From assembly GCF_030410395.1 (NCBI RefSeq), contig NZ_JAUHHF010000013.1:1-64000 (forward strand): a stretch of DNA of 64,000 bases. Direction: 5' to 3'. The DNA comes from Zwartia panacis. GTDB lineage: Bacteria; Pseudomonadota; Gammaproteobacteria; Burkholderiales; Burkholderiaceae_B. This document shows positions 31,902 to 40,975 of this stretch, piece after piece. Every line of letters starts with the position of its first letter. Positions within the stretch are counted from its first letter, which is position 1. Under the pieces are notes generated by a model. The model did not search any database, had not been told where the DNA came from, and was given only the letters and a program-made list of their open reading frames with translations. Position numbers and translations under genes: made by a program.

Positions 31902-32004
31902 TCCCAGCTCAAATCGTTAAAAGGGAGGGTTAATACTTATAACTAAGTGGTTGTCTGAGATCTGATGGCAGCGTCTAATGGTCTAAACAGATTGTTTAAA
32001 TAGA

Positions 32005-32041
32005 TCGACAAAAGAATTTAAAACTTCAAAAGTATTGTCGA
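32005..32041. promoter_or_regulatory. Dyad upstream of TRAP operon
   Basis: TCGACAA (32005-32011) and TTGTCGA (32035-32041) face each other across 23 AT-rich bases, 43 bases before the dctP start. A possible operator; the 182-bp gap holds nothing else recognisable. Confidence 0.4.
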
Positions 32042-32083
32042 CAGGGATGAAGCGCAGCGTTTATCGACTTTAAGGAGTTGAGG

Positions 32084-33199
32084 ATGTCCATTCAGTCTTC
32101 CAGAAGAAAGTTTTTCTCTACCGCTGCGGTCGGCTCTGCCGCTGTATTAGGTGTACCGGTTGTTGCCAAAGCCCAAAACGCACCCATCACGTTACGCTTT
32201 CAAAGTACTTGGCCCGCCAAAGACATTTTCCACGAATATGCGCTCGACTATGCCAAGAAAGTGAATGACATGGCAGAAGGGCAACTCAAGATTGATGTCC
32301 TTCCCGCCGGCGCGGTCGTGCCTGCTTTTAATTTGCTGGATGCTGTCTCTGCGGGAACGCTGGATGGCGGTCATGGCGTTGTGGCGTATTGGTACGGTAA
32401 AAACACTGCCGTGGCGCTCTGGGGATCGGGACCTTCGTTCGGTATGGATGCCAACATGCTGTTGTCTTGGCACGAGTACGGTGGCGGTAAAGAGTTGCTT
32501 GTGGAAATTCAAAAGGCAATGGGTGTCAACGTCGTCTCACTGATGTACGGACCGATGCCAACGCAACCATTTGGCTGGTTTAAAAAACCTATTTCAAAAG
32601 TCGAAGACGTCAAGGGCGTTAAGTTCCGTACAGTGGGTCTCGCCATCGACATGTACACAGCGATGGGTGCAGCGGTCAACGCGTTACCAGGCGGCGAGAT
32701 TGTGCCAGCACTGGATCGTGGACTGCTCGACGGCGCCGAGTTTAACAATGCTTCTTCAGACCTGATTCTTGGTTTTCCAGACGTCTCCAAGGTCTGCATG
32801 TTGCAGAGTTTCCACCAAAGCGCCGAGCAGTTCGAGATTTTGTTCAACAAGGCGAAATACGATGCCTTGCCCAAGCACCTCAAGAGTGTGTTGGCGGTTG
32901 CCTCTCAGGCAGCGAGTGCCGATATGTCCTGGAAAGCGATTGACCGTTATTCCAAAGACTATGAAGTTTTGCAGAAAGACAAAGGGGTGAAGTTTTACAA
33001 AACTCCGGATGCGATTTTGCAAAGACAGCTTCAGATCTGGGATCAGATGATTGCGAAACGTTCGGCAGAGAATCCTTTGTTCAAAAAAGTGCTCGATTCT
33101 CAAAGAGCATTCGCCGAGCGCGCTGGAAAGTGGTCAGGCGATACGAACGTGAACTTCCGTATGGCCTACAACCATTTCTTCGCGCAAAAGAAAGGTTGA
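32084..33199 (+). CDS. dctP: TRAP transporter solute-binding protein, DctP type, Tat-exported
   Basis: Periplasmic binding protein of a TRAP importer. A twin-arginine signal is seen at the N-terminus (SSRRKFFSTAAVG), then ITLRFQSTWPAKDIF. The middle carries the WFKKPI...DVKGVKFRTVG segment that holds the carboxylate-binding Arg in DctP proteins. Length 371 aa; this is the larger subgroup that often binds 2-oxo or hydroxy acids, sometimes as a dimer. Start ATG 32084 has AAGGAG six bases upstream, so the TTG at 32078 is rejected. First gene of dctPQM. Confidence 0.9.
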   Translation: MSIQSSRRKFFSTAAVGSAAVLGVPVVAKAQNAPITLRFQSTWPAKDIFHEYALDYAKKVNDMAEGQLKIDVLPAGAVVPAFNLLDAVSAGTLDGGHGVVAYWYGKNTAVALWGSGPSFGMDANMLLSWHEYGGGKELLVEIQKAMGVNVVSLMYGPMPTQPFGWFKKPISKVEDVKGVKFRTVGLAIDMYTAMGAAVNALPGGEIVPALDRGLLDGAEFNNASSDLILGFPDVSKVCMLQSFHQSAEQFEILFNKAKYDALPKHLKSVLAVASQAASADMSWKAIDRYSKDYEVLQKDKGVKFYKTPDAILQRQLQIWDQMIAKRSAENPLFKKVLDSQRAFAERAGKWSGDTNVNFRMAYNHFFAQKKG

Positions 33200-33221
33200 T
33201 TTTTTGTAGAGTGAAGATCGG

Positions 33222-33250
33222 GATGGCATCTGCGCAAGATGCCATCTTTT
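33222..33250 (+). terminator. Terminator hairpin between dctP and dctQ
   Basis: GATGGCATCT (33222-33231), loop GCGCA, AGATGCCATC (33237-33246), then T4. A perfect 10-bp stem inside the transporter operon, 22 bp after dctP. It probably stops part of the transcripts so that binding protein exceeds membrane subunits. Confidence 0.8.
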
Positions 33251-33290
33251 CTTGTGGATTCACGACCCGACACACCGTCTGGATGAATGT

Positions 33291-33914
33291 ATGAATAAAT
33301 GGCTTTGGCGCATCGATGCGATGTCCACGTTGATGGGTAAAACGTTTTCGTGGTTAATCGTCGTGCTCACTCTGCATGTTTCGTGGGAAGTGGTTGCCAG
33401 ATATTTGTTCAATCAGCCGAGTTCGTGGGCGTTTGACTTGCAATCGATGTATTACGGCATCATGTTCATGATGGCGGGGGCCTATACGCTAGCTAAGAAC
33501 GGACATGTGCGTGGAGACATCCTTTATGGGTATCTTCCGCCTCGGGGGCAGGCCTGGATTGATTTGATTTTGTATGTCGCTTTTTTTATACCGGGTGTGA
33601 CAGCGATGGTCTGGGCCGGTTGGACCTTCGCAGCAGATTCGATTGCCATTAATGAGCACTCCTCGCTTATGGCGGATGGCCCGCCTGTCTATCCTTTCAA
33701 AGCATTTATTCCTTTCGCAGGATTTTTTCTGCTGCTCCAGGGCTTTGCAGAAATCGTGCGATGCGTGATGTGCTTGCGAAACGGAAGCTGGCCGGAGCGG
33801 GAGGCTGATGTGCAGGAAGTCGATGTGGAAAAACTCAAGGAGCTTGTGCACGTCAAAGATGAGGACATCCAATCTCTGGACAAGTATGTCGTTGGCAAGG
33901 AGCACGCAAAATGA
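33291..33914 (+). CDS. dctQ: TRAP transporter small permease DctQ
   Basis: Four-helix membrane subunit of the TRAP importer, 207 aa. Hydrophobic segments lie near residues 17-38, 53-70, 90-112 and 130-155, with WEVVARYLFNQPSSWAFDL in the first loop typical of DctQ. ATG 33291 (MNKWLWR) is chosen on homology; an upstream in-frame start would run into the terminator. A charged C-terminal tail of about 45 residues (rich in Glu, Asp, Lys) extends beyond the last helix, longer than usual. It overlaps dctM by four bases. Confidence 0.88.
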   Translation: MNKWLWRIDAMSTLMGKTFSWLIVVLTLHVSWEVVARYLFNQPSSWAFDLQSMYYGIMFMMAGAYTLAKNGHVRGDILYGYLPPRGQAWIDLILYVAFFIPGVTAMVWAGWTFAADSIAINEHSSLMADGPPVYPFKAFIPFAGFFLLLQGFAEIVRCVMCLRNGSWPEREADVQEVDVEKLKELVHVKDEDIQSLDKYVVGKEHAK

Positions 33915-35827
33915 AACTGCCAAAGGCAATATGGTTCGGGTTTAGTTGCATCGCCATCGTCGTGATGCTGATTATCTTTTTGACGCCCTGGACAGCGCTC
34001 ACGACAGGACACATCGGTTTGATCATGCTGGCACTCATTGTGGTGGCCATCATGCTCGGATTCCCGACCGCGTTCACGCTGATGGGTATGGGCGTGATCT
34101 TCACTTTCCTTGCCTATATCTTGCAAGCTCCGGAGATGACGGGTAAGGCGCTGAATCAGACGCTGACGCTCATGGTTCAACGTACCTACGCCACCATGAC
34201 CAATGACGCGTTGATCTCGATCCCGTTGTTTGTGTTCATGGGATATCTGGTTGAGCGCGCGAACTTGATCGAAAAATTGTTTCGCTCTCTGCATCTTGCT
34301 TTGGCGCGTTTGCCGGGCGCACTTGCCATTGCGACGCTTGTGACATGCGCAATATTTGCAACAGCAACCGGTATTGTCGGCGCAGTTGTCACGCTCATGG
34401 GCTTGCTGGCCATGCCCGCGATGTTGAAATCCGGGTACAGCGTCAAACTGACTGCCGGAGTGATTACTGCTGGAGGATGTCTGGGAATTTTGATTCCGCC
34501 TTCGGTGCTGCTGATCGTGTACGGCGCGACCACTGGGACCTCTGTTGTGAAGCTGTATGCCGGCGCGCTCTTGCCCGGAATTGGGCTCGCGGTCTTATAT
34601 GCGGCGTATGTGATGATTGTTGCCAAAATTTGGCCAGATATGGCCCCGCCGCTTTCTGCCAAGGAACGCGAGGTTGCTTTGCCCGCGGGATCAGAGGCGA
34701 TCAAGTCGCAAGGTTATACCCTCGCCGCGACAGGTTTGTTGTCGAATTTTTTCAAGGGCCCTAAAAATCCTGCTGTGACGCGGCAATACATGAATCGTAA
34801 TGCGCTTGCCGTGATGCTGCCTCTTTTGATTACAGCGTTTCTATCACTGGTGATTTATCGCGTCGCGACGGAACCCAAGGAGGTTTTTGAGATCCCGGCA
34901 GAATTGCAACTCTCCAGTAATTTGAGCGGTGGCGGTTCTGGCTTAGCTGAGCCCCCCTCTGGTCTGGCTGAGCCGCCTTCGAGCGAGCCCGCGGCAGCAT
35001 CGGTTGCCGCCAAGGAAGCCGCTCCCGCTGCTGCGCAAGAGCCTGCCAAGGGTGATGCCACCGTCGAGCGTTTGCCTGTTCCAACCGGATACTGGATATA
35101 TCTGGGCATCGCGGCGCTGATCATGCTGGTGTTTTATGTGACCCTCACCTGGGCGCGTCTTGAAGTATTCAAAATGTTGATGGGATCATTTTTCCCACTG
35201 GCAGTGTTAATTGGCGCGGTGCTGGGCTCCATAGGATTTGGTTTGGCGACACCAAGCGAGGCGGCGGCGATGGGGGCACTTGGAGGCGCGCTGCTGGCGC
35301 TCGCCTACGGTCGTCTGAATTTAAACGTCCTCAAAGAGTCAACTTTTCTGACGGCCAAAACCAGTGCGATGGTCTGCTGGTTGTTTGTGGGCTCGTCGAT
35401 TTTTTCCGCGGCGTTTGCTTTGTTAGGCGGCCAGAAAATCATCGAAGACTGGGTCCTGTCTCTTGGGCTGACTTCGCTGGAGTTCATGTTGCTTGCCCAG
35501 ATCCTGATATTTATCCTGGGCTGGCCGCTCGAGTGGACCGAGATCATCGTGATTTTCATGCCGATCTTCGTGCCTTTGCTTGCTCAGTTTAATATCGACC
35601 CACTGTTCTTCGGACTCTTGGTTGCCTTGAATTTGCAGACGGCCTTTCTATCACCTCCAGTCGCAATGGCAGCGTTTTATTTGAAAGGAGTCTCTCCTCC
35701 ACACGTGACCTTGAATCAAATCTTCCTGGGTATGTTGCCGTTCATGGGTATACAGATTTTGGCCATATTCTTGCTTTACATGTTCCCCGCGATTGGTTTG
35801 TGGTTGCCTGAGGTACTTTACAAATAA
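33911..35827 (+). CDS. dctM: TRAP transporter large permease DctM with inserted linker
   Basis: Main transport subunit of the TRAP importer. The N-terminal half shows the usual GFPTAFTLMGMG and IPLFVFMGYLVE, and the C-terminal half the FLSPPVAMAAFYLKG-type motif. At 638 aa it is some 200 residues longer than the common 430-aa DctM. The extra length lies between about residues 240 and 440: a helix near 300-317, a low-complexity Pro/Ala/Glu stretch at about 325-390 that contains GLAEPPS twice in tandem, and another helix. Starts ATGA over dctQ; followed by an enoyl-CoA hydratase gene one base away. Confidence 0.9.
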   Translation: MKLPKAIWFGFSCIAIVVMLIIFLTPWTALTTGHIGLIMLALIVVAIMLGFPTAFTLMGMGVIFTFLAYILQAPEMTGKALNQTLTLMVQRTYATMTNDALISIPLFVFMGYLVERANLIEKLFRSLHLALARLPGALAIATLVTCAIFATATGIVGAVVTLMGLLAMPAMLKSGYSVKLTAGVITAGGCLGILIPPSVLLIVYGATTGTSVVKLYAGALLPGIGLAVLYAAYVMIVAKIWPDMAPPLSAKEREVALPAGSEAIKSQGYTLAATGLLSNFFKGPKNPAVTRQYMNRNALAVMLPLLITAFLSLVIYRVATEPKEVFEIPAELQLSSNLSGGGSGLAEPPSGLAEPPSSEPAAASVAAKEAAPAAAQEPAKGDATVERLPVPTGYWIYLGIAALIMLVFYVTLTWARLEVFKMLMGSFFPLAVLIGAVLGSIGFGLATPSEAAAMGALGGALLALAYGRLNLNVLKESTFLTAKTSAMVCWLFVGSSIFSAAFALLGGQKIIEDWVLSLGLTSLEFMLLAQILIFILGWPLEWTEIIVIFMPIFVPLLAQFNIDPLFFGLLVALNLQTAFLSPPVAMAAFYLKGVSPPHVTLNQIFLGMLPFMGIQILAIFLLYMFPAIGLWLPEVLYK

Positions 35828-35828
35828 T

Positions 35829-36629
35829 ATGTTTGAAACAATCGAAGTTGTTCGCGGCTCGCGTGTTGCCGTGATCTGGATGAATCGGCCAGAGGTGCAT
35901 CACGCTGTGAATGAGGTCATGGTAAAGGAGCTCACTGAGGCGATGCGTGATGCAAGCGCTGATCAAGAGGTCAGCGCGATTGTTTTAGCTTCCCGCGGGG
36001 AGTCCTTCTGTTCCGGAACGGATCTCGGTTGGTATCAGCGCGCCTGGCACGAGCGCGGTCAATCGGATGATGCGCCAGACGCTGCCTTCGCCGAACTGCT
36101 CAAGGTGATCGACGACGTTCAGGTCCCTGTGATTGTTCGCGTGCATGGTCACTGCGTGGGCACCGGCGTCGGATTGGTGGCGGCAGCGGACATTGCGGTT
36201 GCCAGTCACGAGGCCGAGTTCACCCAAGCGGAAACGCGACTCGGTATGGTTCCCCGAGTGGTTGCGCCCTATCTTGCTCGCGCGATTGGTTCGCGCCAGG
36301 CTGGCAGGTGGCTGATGACAGGTGAAACGCTGAGCGCGGCTGAAGCCTGGCGTCTGGGGCTTGTTCATGAAATTTGCGATGCATCCGAACTGGATGCAAG
36401 GATAAATGGCATTTTGGGTCACTTGATGACAGCGGAGTTGGGCGCAGTCATGTCGACCAGAAAACTCGTCAAATCTTTGGATGCTGGCAGTGGTCAGAAA
36501 AATGCCTCCCTGCAAGTTCGTGGAGATGGCACGACCGCATCAGGTGGTGATTTGGCGCAAGAAGGCGTCGCAGCATTCCTTGAAAAGCGTTGGCCCGCCT
36601 GGGCACCAGAAGAGCTCAAATCGCCCTAG
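35829..36629 (+). CDS. Enoyl-CoA hydratase/isomerase family protein
   Basis: Crotonase-fold enzyme acting on acyl-CoA thioesters. Oxyanion-hole segments are ASRGESFCSGTDLGWY near residues 57-72 and VHGHCVGTGVGLVAAADIAVAS near 105-126; a glutamate in AETRLGMVP near 133 is at a catalytic position. Length 266 aa from the ATG at 35829, one base after the dctM stop, so it belongs to the TRAP operon. That link suggests that the imported acid is handled as a CoA ester. The reaction cannot be stated more precisely. It converges on the CDF gene. Confidence 0.85.
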   Translation: MFETIEVVRGSRVAVIWMNRPEVHHAVNEVMVKELTEAMRDASADQEVSAIVLASRGESFCSGTDLGWYQRAWHERGQSDDAPDAAFAELLKVIDDVQVPVIVRVHGHCVGTGVGLVAAADIAVASHEAEFTQAETRLGMVPRVVAPYLARAIGSRQAGRWLMTGETLSAAEAWRLGLVHEICDASELDARINGILGHLMTAELGAVMSTRKLVKSLDAGSGQKNASLQVRGDGTTASGGDLAQEGVAAFLEKRWPAWAPEELKSP

Positions 36630-36639
36630 TGGGTTGAGG

Positions 36640-37449
36640 TCAGAGTCTGAGTATCCGGATCCCGCCTAGAAAGACAATGAAACCGATGATCGCGCCGATG
36701 ATCCAGTCCGGATAGGGACTGGAAAACCACGCTACCAGGAAGCCCGCGACAATCACTCCCAGGCTCGTTATCACATCGTTGGCTGAAAAAATATAGCTAG
36801 CTCGCATATGCACGCCATCATCCCGGTGCTTGGCGACGAGATACAGGCAAGTGATGTTCACGAGCAACGCCAAAAATGAAAAGCCAATCATCGAGTCAGG
36901 CGCAGGCATGGCGTTTGTTGAGACCTGATAGGCCACGCGAGTGAATATACCCGCGGCTAGAAGGATTTGAATGAAACCCGCGAACTTTGCCGCTTTGAGC
37001 TTGTATGCGGCGGATTTTCCAACGACGTAAAGTGAGACGCCATAGACGGCAGCGTCGGAGAACATGTCAATCCCATCCGCGATGAGCCCGGCAGATTCGG
37101 CAAACCAGCCCGCCGTGACTTCGACAAAGAACATAGTGCCGTTGAGTGCCAAGAGCCAAAGCAGGACGCGAGTTTGTGAAGCGTCGCTGGCTGCCGTTGC
37201 GGGGGTGGCAATGACTTGTTCATCAGAAAGTATGGCCGCTCCAAGTCCAAGAGGCTGGAGCTTTTCCAGGATGTCACTGGACGCGATGCGATGTCGAACG
37301 GTTAGTTTTTTTTGATTAAGATCGAAGAAGAGTGCGTTGATTTCCAAAGAGGCAAGGGCTAGACGAACAAGCTGTTCCTCGGCGGGGCAATCCATGCCAG
37401 GTATTTGAAAAGTGGTGGAACTTTCAAGAGGTGCGTCAGTCTGAGTCAT
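36640..37449 (-). CDS. Cation efflux (CDF-like) protein with N-terminal HMA domain
   Basis: Membrane metal transporter of 269 aa. An HMA-like domain (about 12-75) has GMDCPAEE with a single Cys instead of CxxC. Five or six hydrophobic helices follow (from about 92). The first metal-site helix reads SAGLIADGIDMFSDA, with DxxxD rather than HxxxD, and the later one reads SANDVITSLG, where the usual His is Phe. So the site differs from zinc CDFs and the metal is uncertain. No regulator lies beside it. Confidence 0.82.
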   Translation of the reverse strand: MTQTDAPLESSTTFQIPGMDCPAEEQLVRLALASLEINALFFDLNQKKLTVRHRIASSDILEKLQPLGLGAAILSDEQVIATPATAASDASQTRVLLWLLALNGTMFFVEVTAGWFAESAGLIADGIDMFSDAAVYGVSLYVVGKSAAYKLKAAKFAGFIQILLAAGIFTRVAYQVSTNAMPAPDSMIGFSFLALLVNITCLYLVAKHRDDGVHMRASYIFSANDVITSLGVIVAGFLVAWFSSPYPDWIIGAIIGFIVFLGGIRILRL

Positions 37450-37540
37450 GGATTCGCCCGTCCAAATGTCGCTCTTTCATCATAATCGTATCGGTGGGGC
37501 ATCTGGAGGACCGCATCAAGGGCGGTTTGTAAAAAATTTA

Positions 37541-37568
37541 TTGTTTGATCACTCACATGCGCTAAATT
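37541..37568 (+). promoter_or_regulatory. Weak candidate promoter for small secreted protein
   Basis: TTGTTT (37541-37546) and TAAATT (37563-37568) are spaced by 16 bases, 86 bases before the start at 37654. The gap 37450-37653 shows nothing else. Confidence 0.35.
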
Positions 37569-37653
37569 TTGGTCGTAAACTAGGTAGTAACGATAGTCTG
37601 CAACTCTTGCGGAAATCGTGTTGATCTGATTGGAATACTCCAAGGAGTCGATG

Positions 37654-38016
37654 ATGAAAAAGTCCATCACACTGGCGATTGCGGCAGCTGCCCTGACTGT
37701 CTCGGCACTCGCGCCCGCGCATGCCGGCCCAAACAAATATCGTCATGGACATTATCATGGCTACAAGCAAAACAACTTTAATGCCTGGAATGCGGCAGCG
37801 CTCGGTGCTGCTGTGGGTGTGGTGATCGGCGTGGGCAGCCAATACAACCGCTATGTCGCGCCTCCTGTCTACCCTCAGGTCGTCAATGTCTATCCTCCGG
37901 CCGTGCCTCCATACGGCCAGTTTTACTCGCTGCCCGTACCTTGCCGGACTGCGCAGATTCCCGTGTACGATCAGTACGGTCGGTTGATTCAGTATCAACA
38001 AACTTGCGTGAATTAA
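37654..38016 (+). CDS. Small secreted protein of unknown function
   Basis: A 120-aa protein with a clear signal peptide (MKKSITLAIAAAALTVSALAPAHA). The mature part begins with a His/Tyr/Lys-rich stretch (YRHGHYHGY), then a Gly/Ala/Val hydrophobic segment (about 53-68), then a Tyr/Pro-rich part with two cysteines near the end (CRTAQIP and QQTCVN), which could form a disulfide. AGGAG six bases before ATG 37654 decides the start over ATG 37651. The His-rich segment and the nearby metal transporter make metal binding conceivable, but this is a guess. Confidence 0.72.
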   Translation: MKKSITLAIAAAALTVSALAPAHAGPNKYRHGHYHGYKQNNFNAWNAAALGAAVGVVIGVGSQYNRYVAPPVYPQVVNVYPPAVPPYGQFYSLPVPCRTAQIPVYDQYGRLIQYQQTCVN

Positions 38017-38050
38017 TCATTTAAAAAAATATAAAAATCAGGAAGAGGCA

Positions 38051-39034
38051 ATGCACGCAGCTTGGTATGAAAAAAACGGCGAAGCCCGTGAAGTGTTGAT
38101 CGTGGGCGACTTGCCTACACCCGAGGCGGGACCAGGCGAAGTCCGTGTCAAGATTCACTCCTCAGGCGTGAATCCCTCGGACGTCAAGTCCCGTCGCAAT
38201 CGCCCGATCAACGATCCGCGAATCGTGCCGCATAGCGATGCGGGTGGCGTCATTGACCAGGTTGGGCCTGGCGTATCCAAAGACCGGCTCGGTGAGCGTG
38301 TCTGGCTTTGGAATGCTCAGTATCAAAGGCCTTTCGGTACTGCCGCGCAATATGTTGCATTGCCTGAGGCTCAAGCCGTTGCTTTGCCTGATCATGTCGA
38401 TTTTGACGGCGCAGCTTGCATGGGAATTCCGGGGCTAACTGCTTATGAAGCAGTCAGACGATGCGGCGATATTGCGGGAAAAAATGTGTTGGTGATCGGA
38501 GCGGCTTCGGCTGTTGGACATTATGCCGCTCAGATGGCGACGCTTAAAGGCGCTCGCGTCATTGGAACCGTGAGTTCCGAAGCCAAGGCGGCCCATGCGC
38601 GCGCAGCCGGAGTGAAGGAAACAATCAACTATAAAACCGAAGCTGTGGCTCAAAGAGTCAAGGAGCTCACAGGCGGGCGTGGTGCCGATGCAATCATCGA
38701 TATGGACTTCTCCACGACAACGGATCTCGTGCGCGATGGTGCGCTGGCCCCGCATGGAACCGTCGCGTGTTTCGGTTCGAATCGTGTCGAACCTCCTTTG
38801 ATTCCTTTTCGGCTTTGTTTGACGACGAGTTTGAGTCTGCAGTTTTTTCTCGTGTATGACTTGACTCCCGCTGAGCGGCAAGCGGCTCTAAAGGGGCTGA
38901 GTGAGCTGCTTGCGACGGGAAAGCTCAAACATGCCATTGGCGCGCGTTTCGCTCTCTCGGATATCGTTGCCGCGCATGAAGCGGTTGAGCAAGGCAAGGT
39001 GCTCGGCAACGTAGTGATTGATCTCGTCAGTTAG
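38051..39034 (+). CDS. NADPH:quinone reductase-like MDR oxidoreductase
   Basis: Zinc-independent medium-chain dehydrogenase/reductase, 327 aa. The N-terminal GroES-like half has GPGEVRVKIHSSGVNPSDVKSR near residues 27-48; the Rossmann half has VLVIGAASAVGHYAAQMA near 147-164, a variant of AxxGxxG. AGGAAGAGG precedes the ATG. It probably uses NADPH to reduce quinones or enones. No cysteine zinc site is seen. It stands alone between the secreted protein and the convergent FMN enzyme. Confidence 0.85.
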   Translation: MHAAWYEKNGEAREVLIVGDLPTPEAGPGEVRVKIHSSGVNPSDVKSRRNRPINDPRIVPHSDAGGVIDQVGPGVSKDRLGERVWLWNAQYQRPFGTAAQYVALPEAQAVALPDHVDFDGAACMGIPGLTAYEAVRRCGDIAGKNVLVIGAASAVGHYAAQMATLKGARVIGTVSSEAKAAHARAAGVKETINYKTEAVAQRVKELTGGRGADAIIDMDFSTTTDLVRDGALAPHGTVACFGSNRVEPPLIPFRLCLTTSLSLQFFLVYDLTPAERQAALKGLSELLATGKLKHAIGARFALSDIVAAHEAVEQGKVLGNVVIDLVS

Positions 39035-39042
39035 ACGGATGG

Positions 39043-40200
39043 TCAGACCGATGTAAAGGATGGTTGTAAATATCGACCATCAAGCACATTGAAATTTCCG
39101 CACCCGATTTGTGTGAGCACAGCGTCAATTTCTCTGCGCATGATGGCAAAGACCTGCTCGGCACCATCCTGTCCCAAGGCCGCCACGGCATAGAGTGTGG
39201 GACGTCCGAAAAAACAACTCTCAGCGCCCAGGCACTTTGCGATGACGACATCGGAGCCGCGTCGTACGCCGCTATCCATCATCAAGGTGGCGCGATCACC
39301 AACCACTGCCTTGATCGCGGGAAGCATGGTGAGTGGCGAGGGCGCATTGTCGAGTTGTCTCGCGCCGTGATTTGAAACAATGATGCCTTGAGCGCCGAGT
39401 TTGACAGCTTGTGTCGCATCATCAGGGTGTAGAAGACCTTTGATAACCAGTGGCCCCTTCCATTGTTCCCGGACTGCGGCGACAGTTTCCCAGCTAGTCA
39501 TCGGCGCAGGTGTCAAGGTGCCGTACATGTCCGCGACTTCGTTCGCAGACGCACCTTCCCTGGCATAAGGTTGCCAGTTGCTCATCATGGGCATGCCACC
39601 GGCTTTTAGATACTCTATGACCCAGCCTGGTTTCGTCAGGGCGTCCAGCATGATGGCGGGCGTCATCCTAAAAGGACGCGTAAAGCCGTTGCGACGATTG
39701 CGCTCTCGATTCGAATTGACGGGCACATCGACTGTAATGACTAGAACGCCCACATTTGCATTCCGAGCCCGTTTGACGAGGTCTTCATTGATGCGAGGAT
39801 CGCTCGTCGCGTACATCTGGAACCAGACATTTTCAGGCGCGATTTTCGCGGCATCTTCGATTTTGAGATTGCTTGCACTCGATAAGAGAAACGGGACGTT
39901 TGCTTTTTTAGCCGCGCCAGCGAGCATGGCATCGGCACCAGTGCGAAAAAGACCGGCCATGCCTGTTGGCGAAATGCCGATCGGACTTGCGTAACGTCGA
40001 CCAAAGAGTTCTACGGATTGATCTCGGTGCGTGACGTCGATCAGATAGCGCGGCAAAAGTTGATAGGTTGAAAACGCCTCTCGGTTGCGAAGCATGCCGA
40101 GTTCGTCATCGGCACCGCCATCAATGAAGTCAAATGCGATTTTAGGGAGCCTGCGTTGGGCGAGCACTCTGAAGTCGTGAAGATTGATCGGTTTAGGCAT
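39043..40200 (-). CDS. FMN-dependent alpha-hydroxy-acid dehydrogenase/oxidase
   Basis: Member of the L-lactate dehydrogenase/glycolate oxidase/mandelate dehydrogenase family, 385 aa. Seen: FDFIDGGADDE near residue 24, SPTGMAGLFRTGADAMLA near 78-95, the catalytic His-Arg in SNHGARQLD near 275, and DSGVRRGSDV near 305 with GRP after it for FMN phosphate. Oxidises an L-2-hydroxy acid to the 2-oxo acid. Substrate not identifiable. ATG 40200 (MPKPINLHDF) is the homology-supported start; an upstream TTG is rejected. Confidence 0.9.
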   Translation of the reverse strand: MPKPINLHDFRVLAQRRLPKIAFDFIDGGADDELGMLRNREAFSTYQLLPRYLIDVTHRDQSVELFGRRYASPIGISPTGMAGLFRTGADAMLAGAAKKANVPFLLSSASNLKIEDAAKIAPENVWFQMYATSDPRINEDLVKRARNANVGVLVITVDVPVNSNRERNRRNGFTRPFRMTPAIMLDALTKPGWVIEYLKAGGMPMMSNWQPYAREGASANEVADMYGTLTPAPMTSWETVAAVREQWKGPLVIKGLLHPDDATQAVKLGAQGIIVSNHGARQLDNAPSPLTMLPAIKAVVGDRATLMMDSGVRRGSDVVIAKCLGAESCFFGRPTLYAVAALGQDGAEQVFAIMRREIDAVLTQIGCGNFNVLDGRYLQPSFTSV

Positions 40201-40368
40201 GAGGTGTCCGAGGAAGCGCAAGAGAACAAATGATTGGGACAAAATTTACTACAGACCATTCTTTTTGAGACGATGAATATTTGCTGCATAGCAGCAGTGT
40301 CGTCAGACGTGGTTTTTGTAGTACAAATAGACCGAACTTGTTCTGACACTCTTTAATCGGATGCATTT

Positions 40369-40965
40369 ATGAAAATTACCGCTTCTGCCGCTAGTCCTTA
40401 TGTTCGTAAAGCGATTGCTTGTGCCATTGCTCGCGGGATCGACAATCAACTTGAAAGGTGGACGATTGCCACGACGGATCCGGTTTTGTCAGAGTCCAAT
40501 CCTCTGGGGAAAATTCCGACACTGATCACCGATCAAGGTGTGGCTTTGTTTGATAGTCCGGTGATTTGCGAGTATCTCGACAGCATTGGTAGCGCGCCTC
40601 CTCTTTTCCCTGCTGCGGGCCCTGCCCGCTGGGCTGCGTTGCGTCTGCAAGCGCTTGGCGATGGCATCCTGGATGCGAGCCAGCCGCGCCGTCGAGAAAT
40701 CGCCTTGCCTCAGGATGAGGGACGTATTGGTTACATTAATTTGCAGCGTGGCAAGGTCGCGCGTGCTCTGGATGTGCTCGAAAAAGAGGTCGCCAGTCTG
40801 GGACCTTTGAAGACGATTGGCGATATCGCCGTCGCATGCGCGCTTGGATATCTGGATTTCCGTTTTGCCAATGAGCCATGGCGTCCGGGTCATCCAAAAC
40901 TCGAGGCATGGTACGCCAGTGTCGAGGGCTTGCCTCCTATGGCCAAAACCGTCCCGTCTGCTTGA
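40369..40965 (+). CDS. Glutathione S-transferase family protein
   Basis: Thioredoxin-fold N-terminal domain (about 1-75) with SPYVRKAIACAIARG, a cis-proline region NPLGKIPTLI near 44-53 and the glutathione gamma-glutamyl site DSPVICEYLD near 62-71. An all-helical C-terminal domain follows (about 85-195). At the usual Cys/Ser catalytic spot near residue 9 there is a serine (SASPYVRK). Length 198 aa. It ends in a strong terminator. Role: conjugation or isomerisation with glutathione; substrate unknown. Confidence 0.88.
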   Translation: MKITASAASPYVRKAIACAIARGIDNQLERWTIATTDPVLSESNPLGKIPTLITDQGVALFDSPVICEYLDSIGSAPPLFPAAGPARWAALRLQALGDGILDASQPRRREIALPQDEGRIGYINLQRGKVARALDVLEKEVASLGPLKTIGDIAVACALGYLDFRFANEPWRPGHPKLEAWYASVEGLPPMAKTVPSA

Positions 40966-40975
40966 TGCTCCAAGG

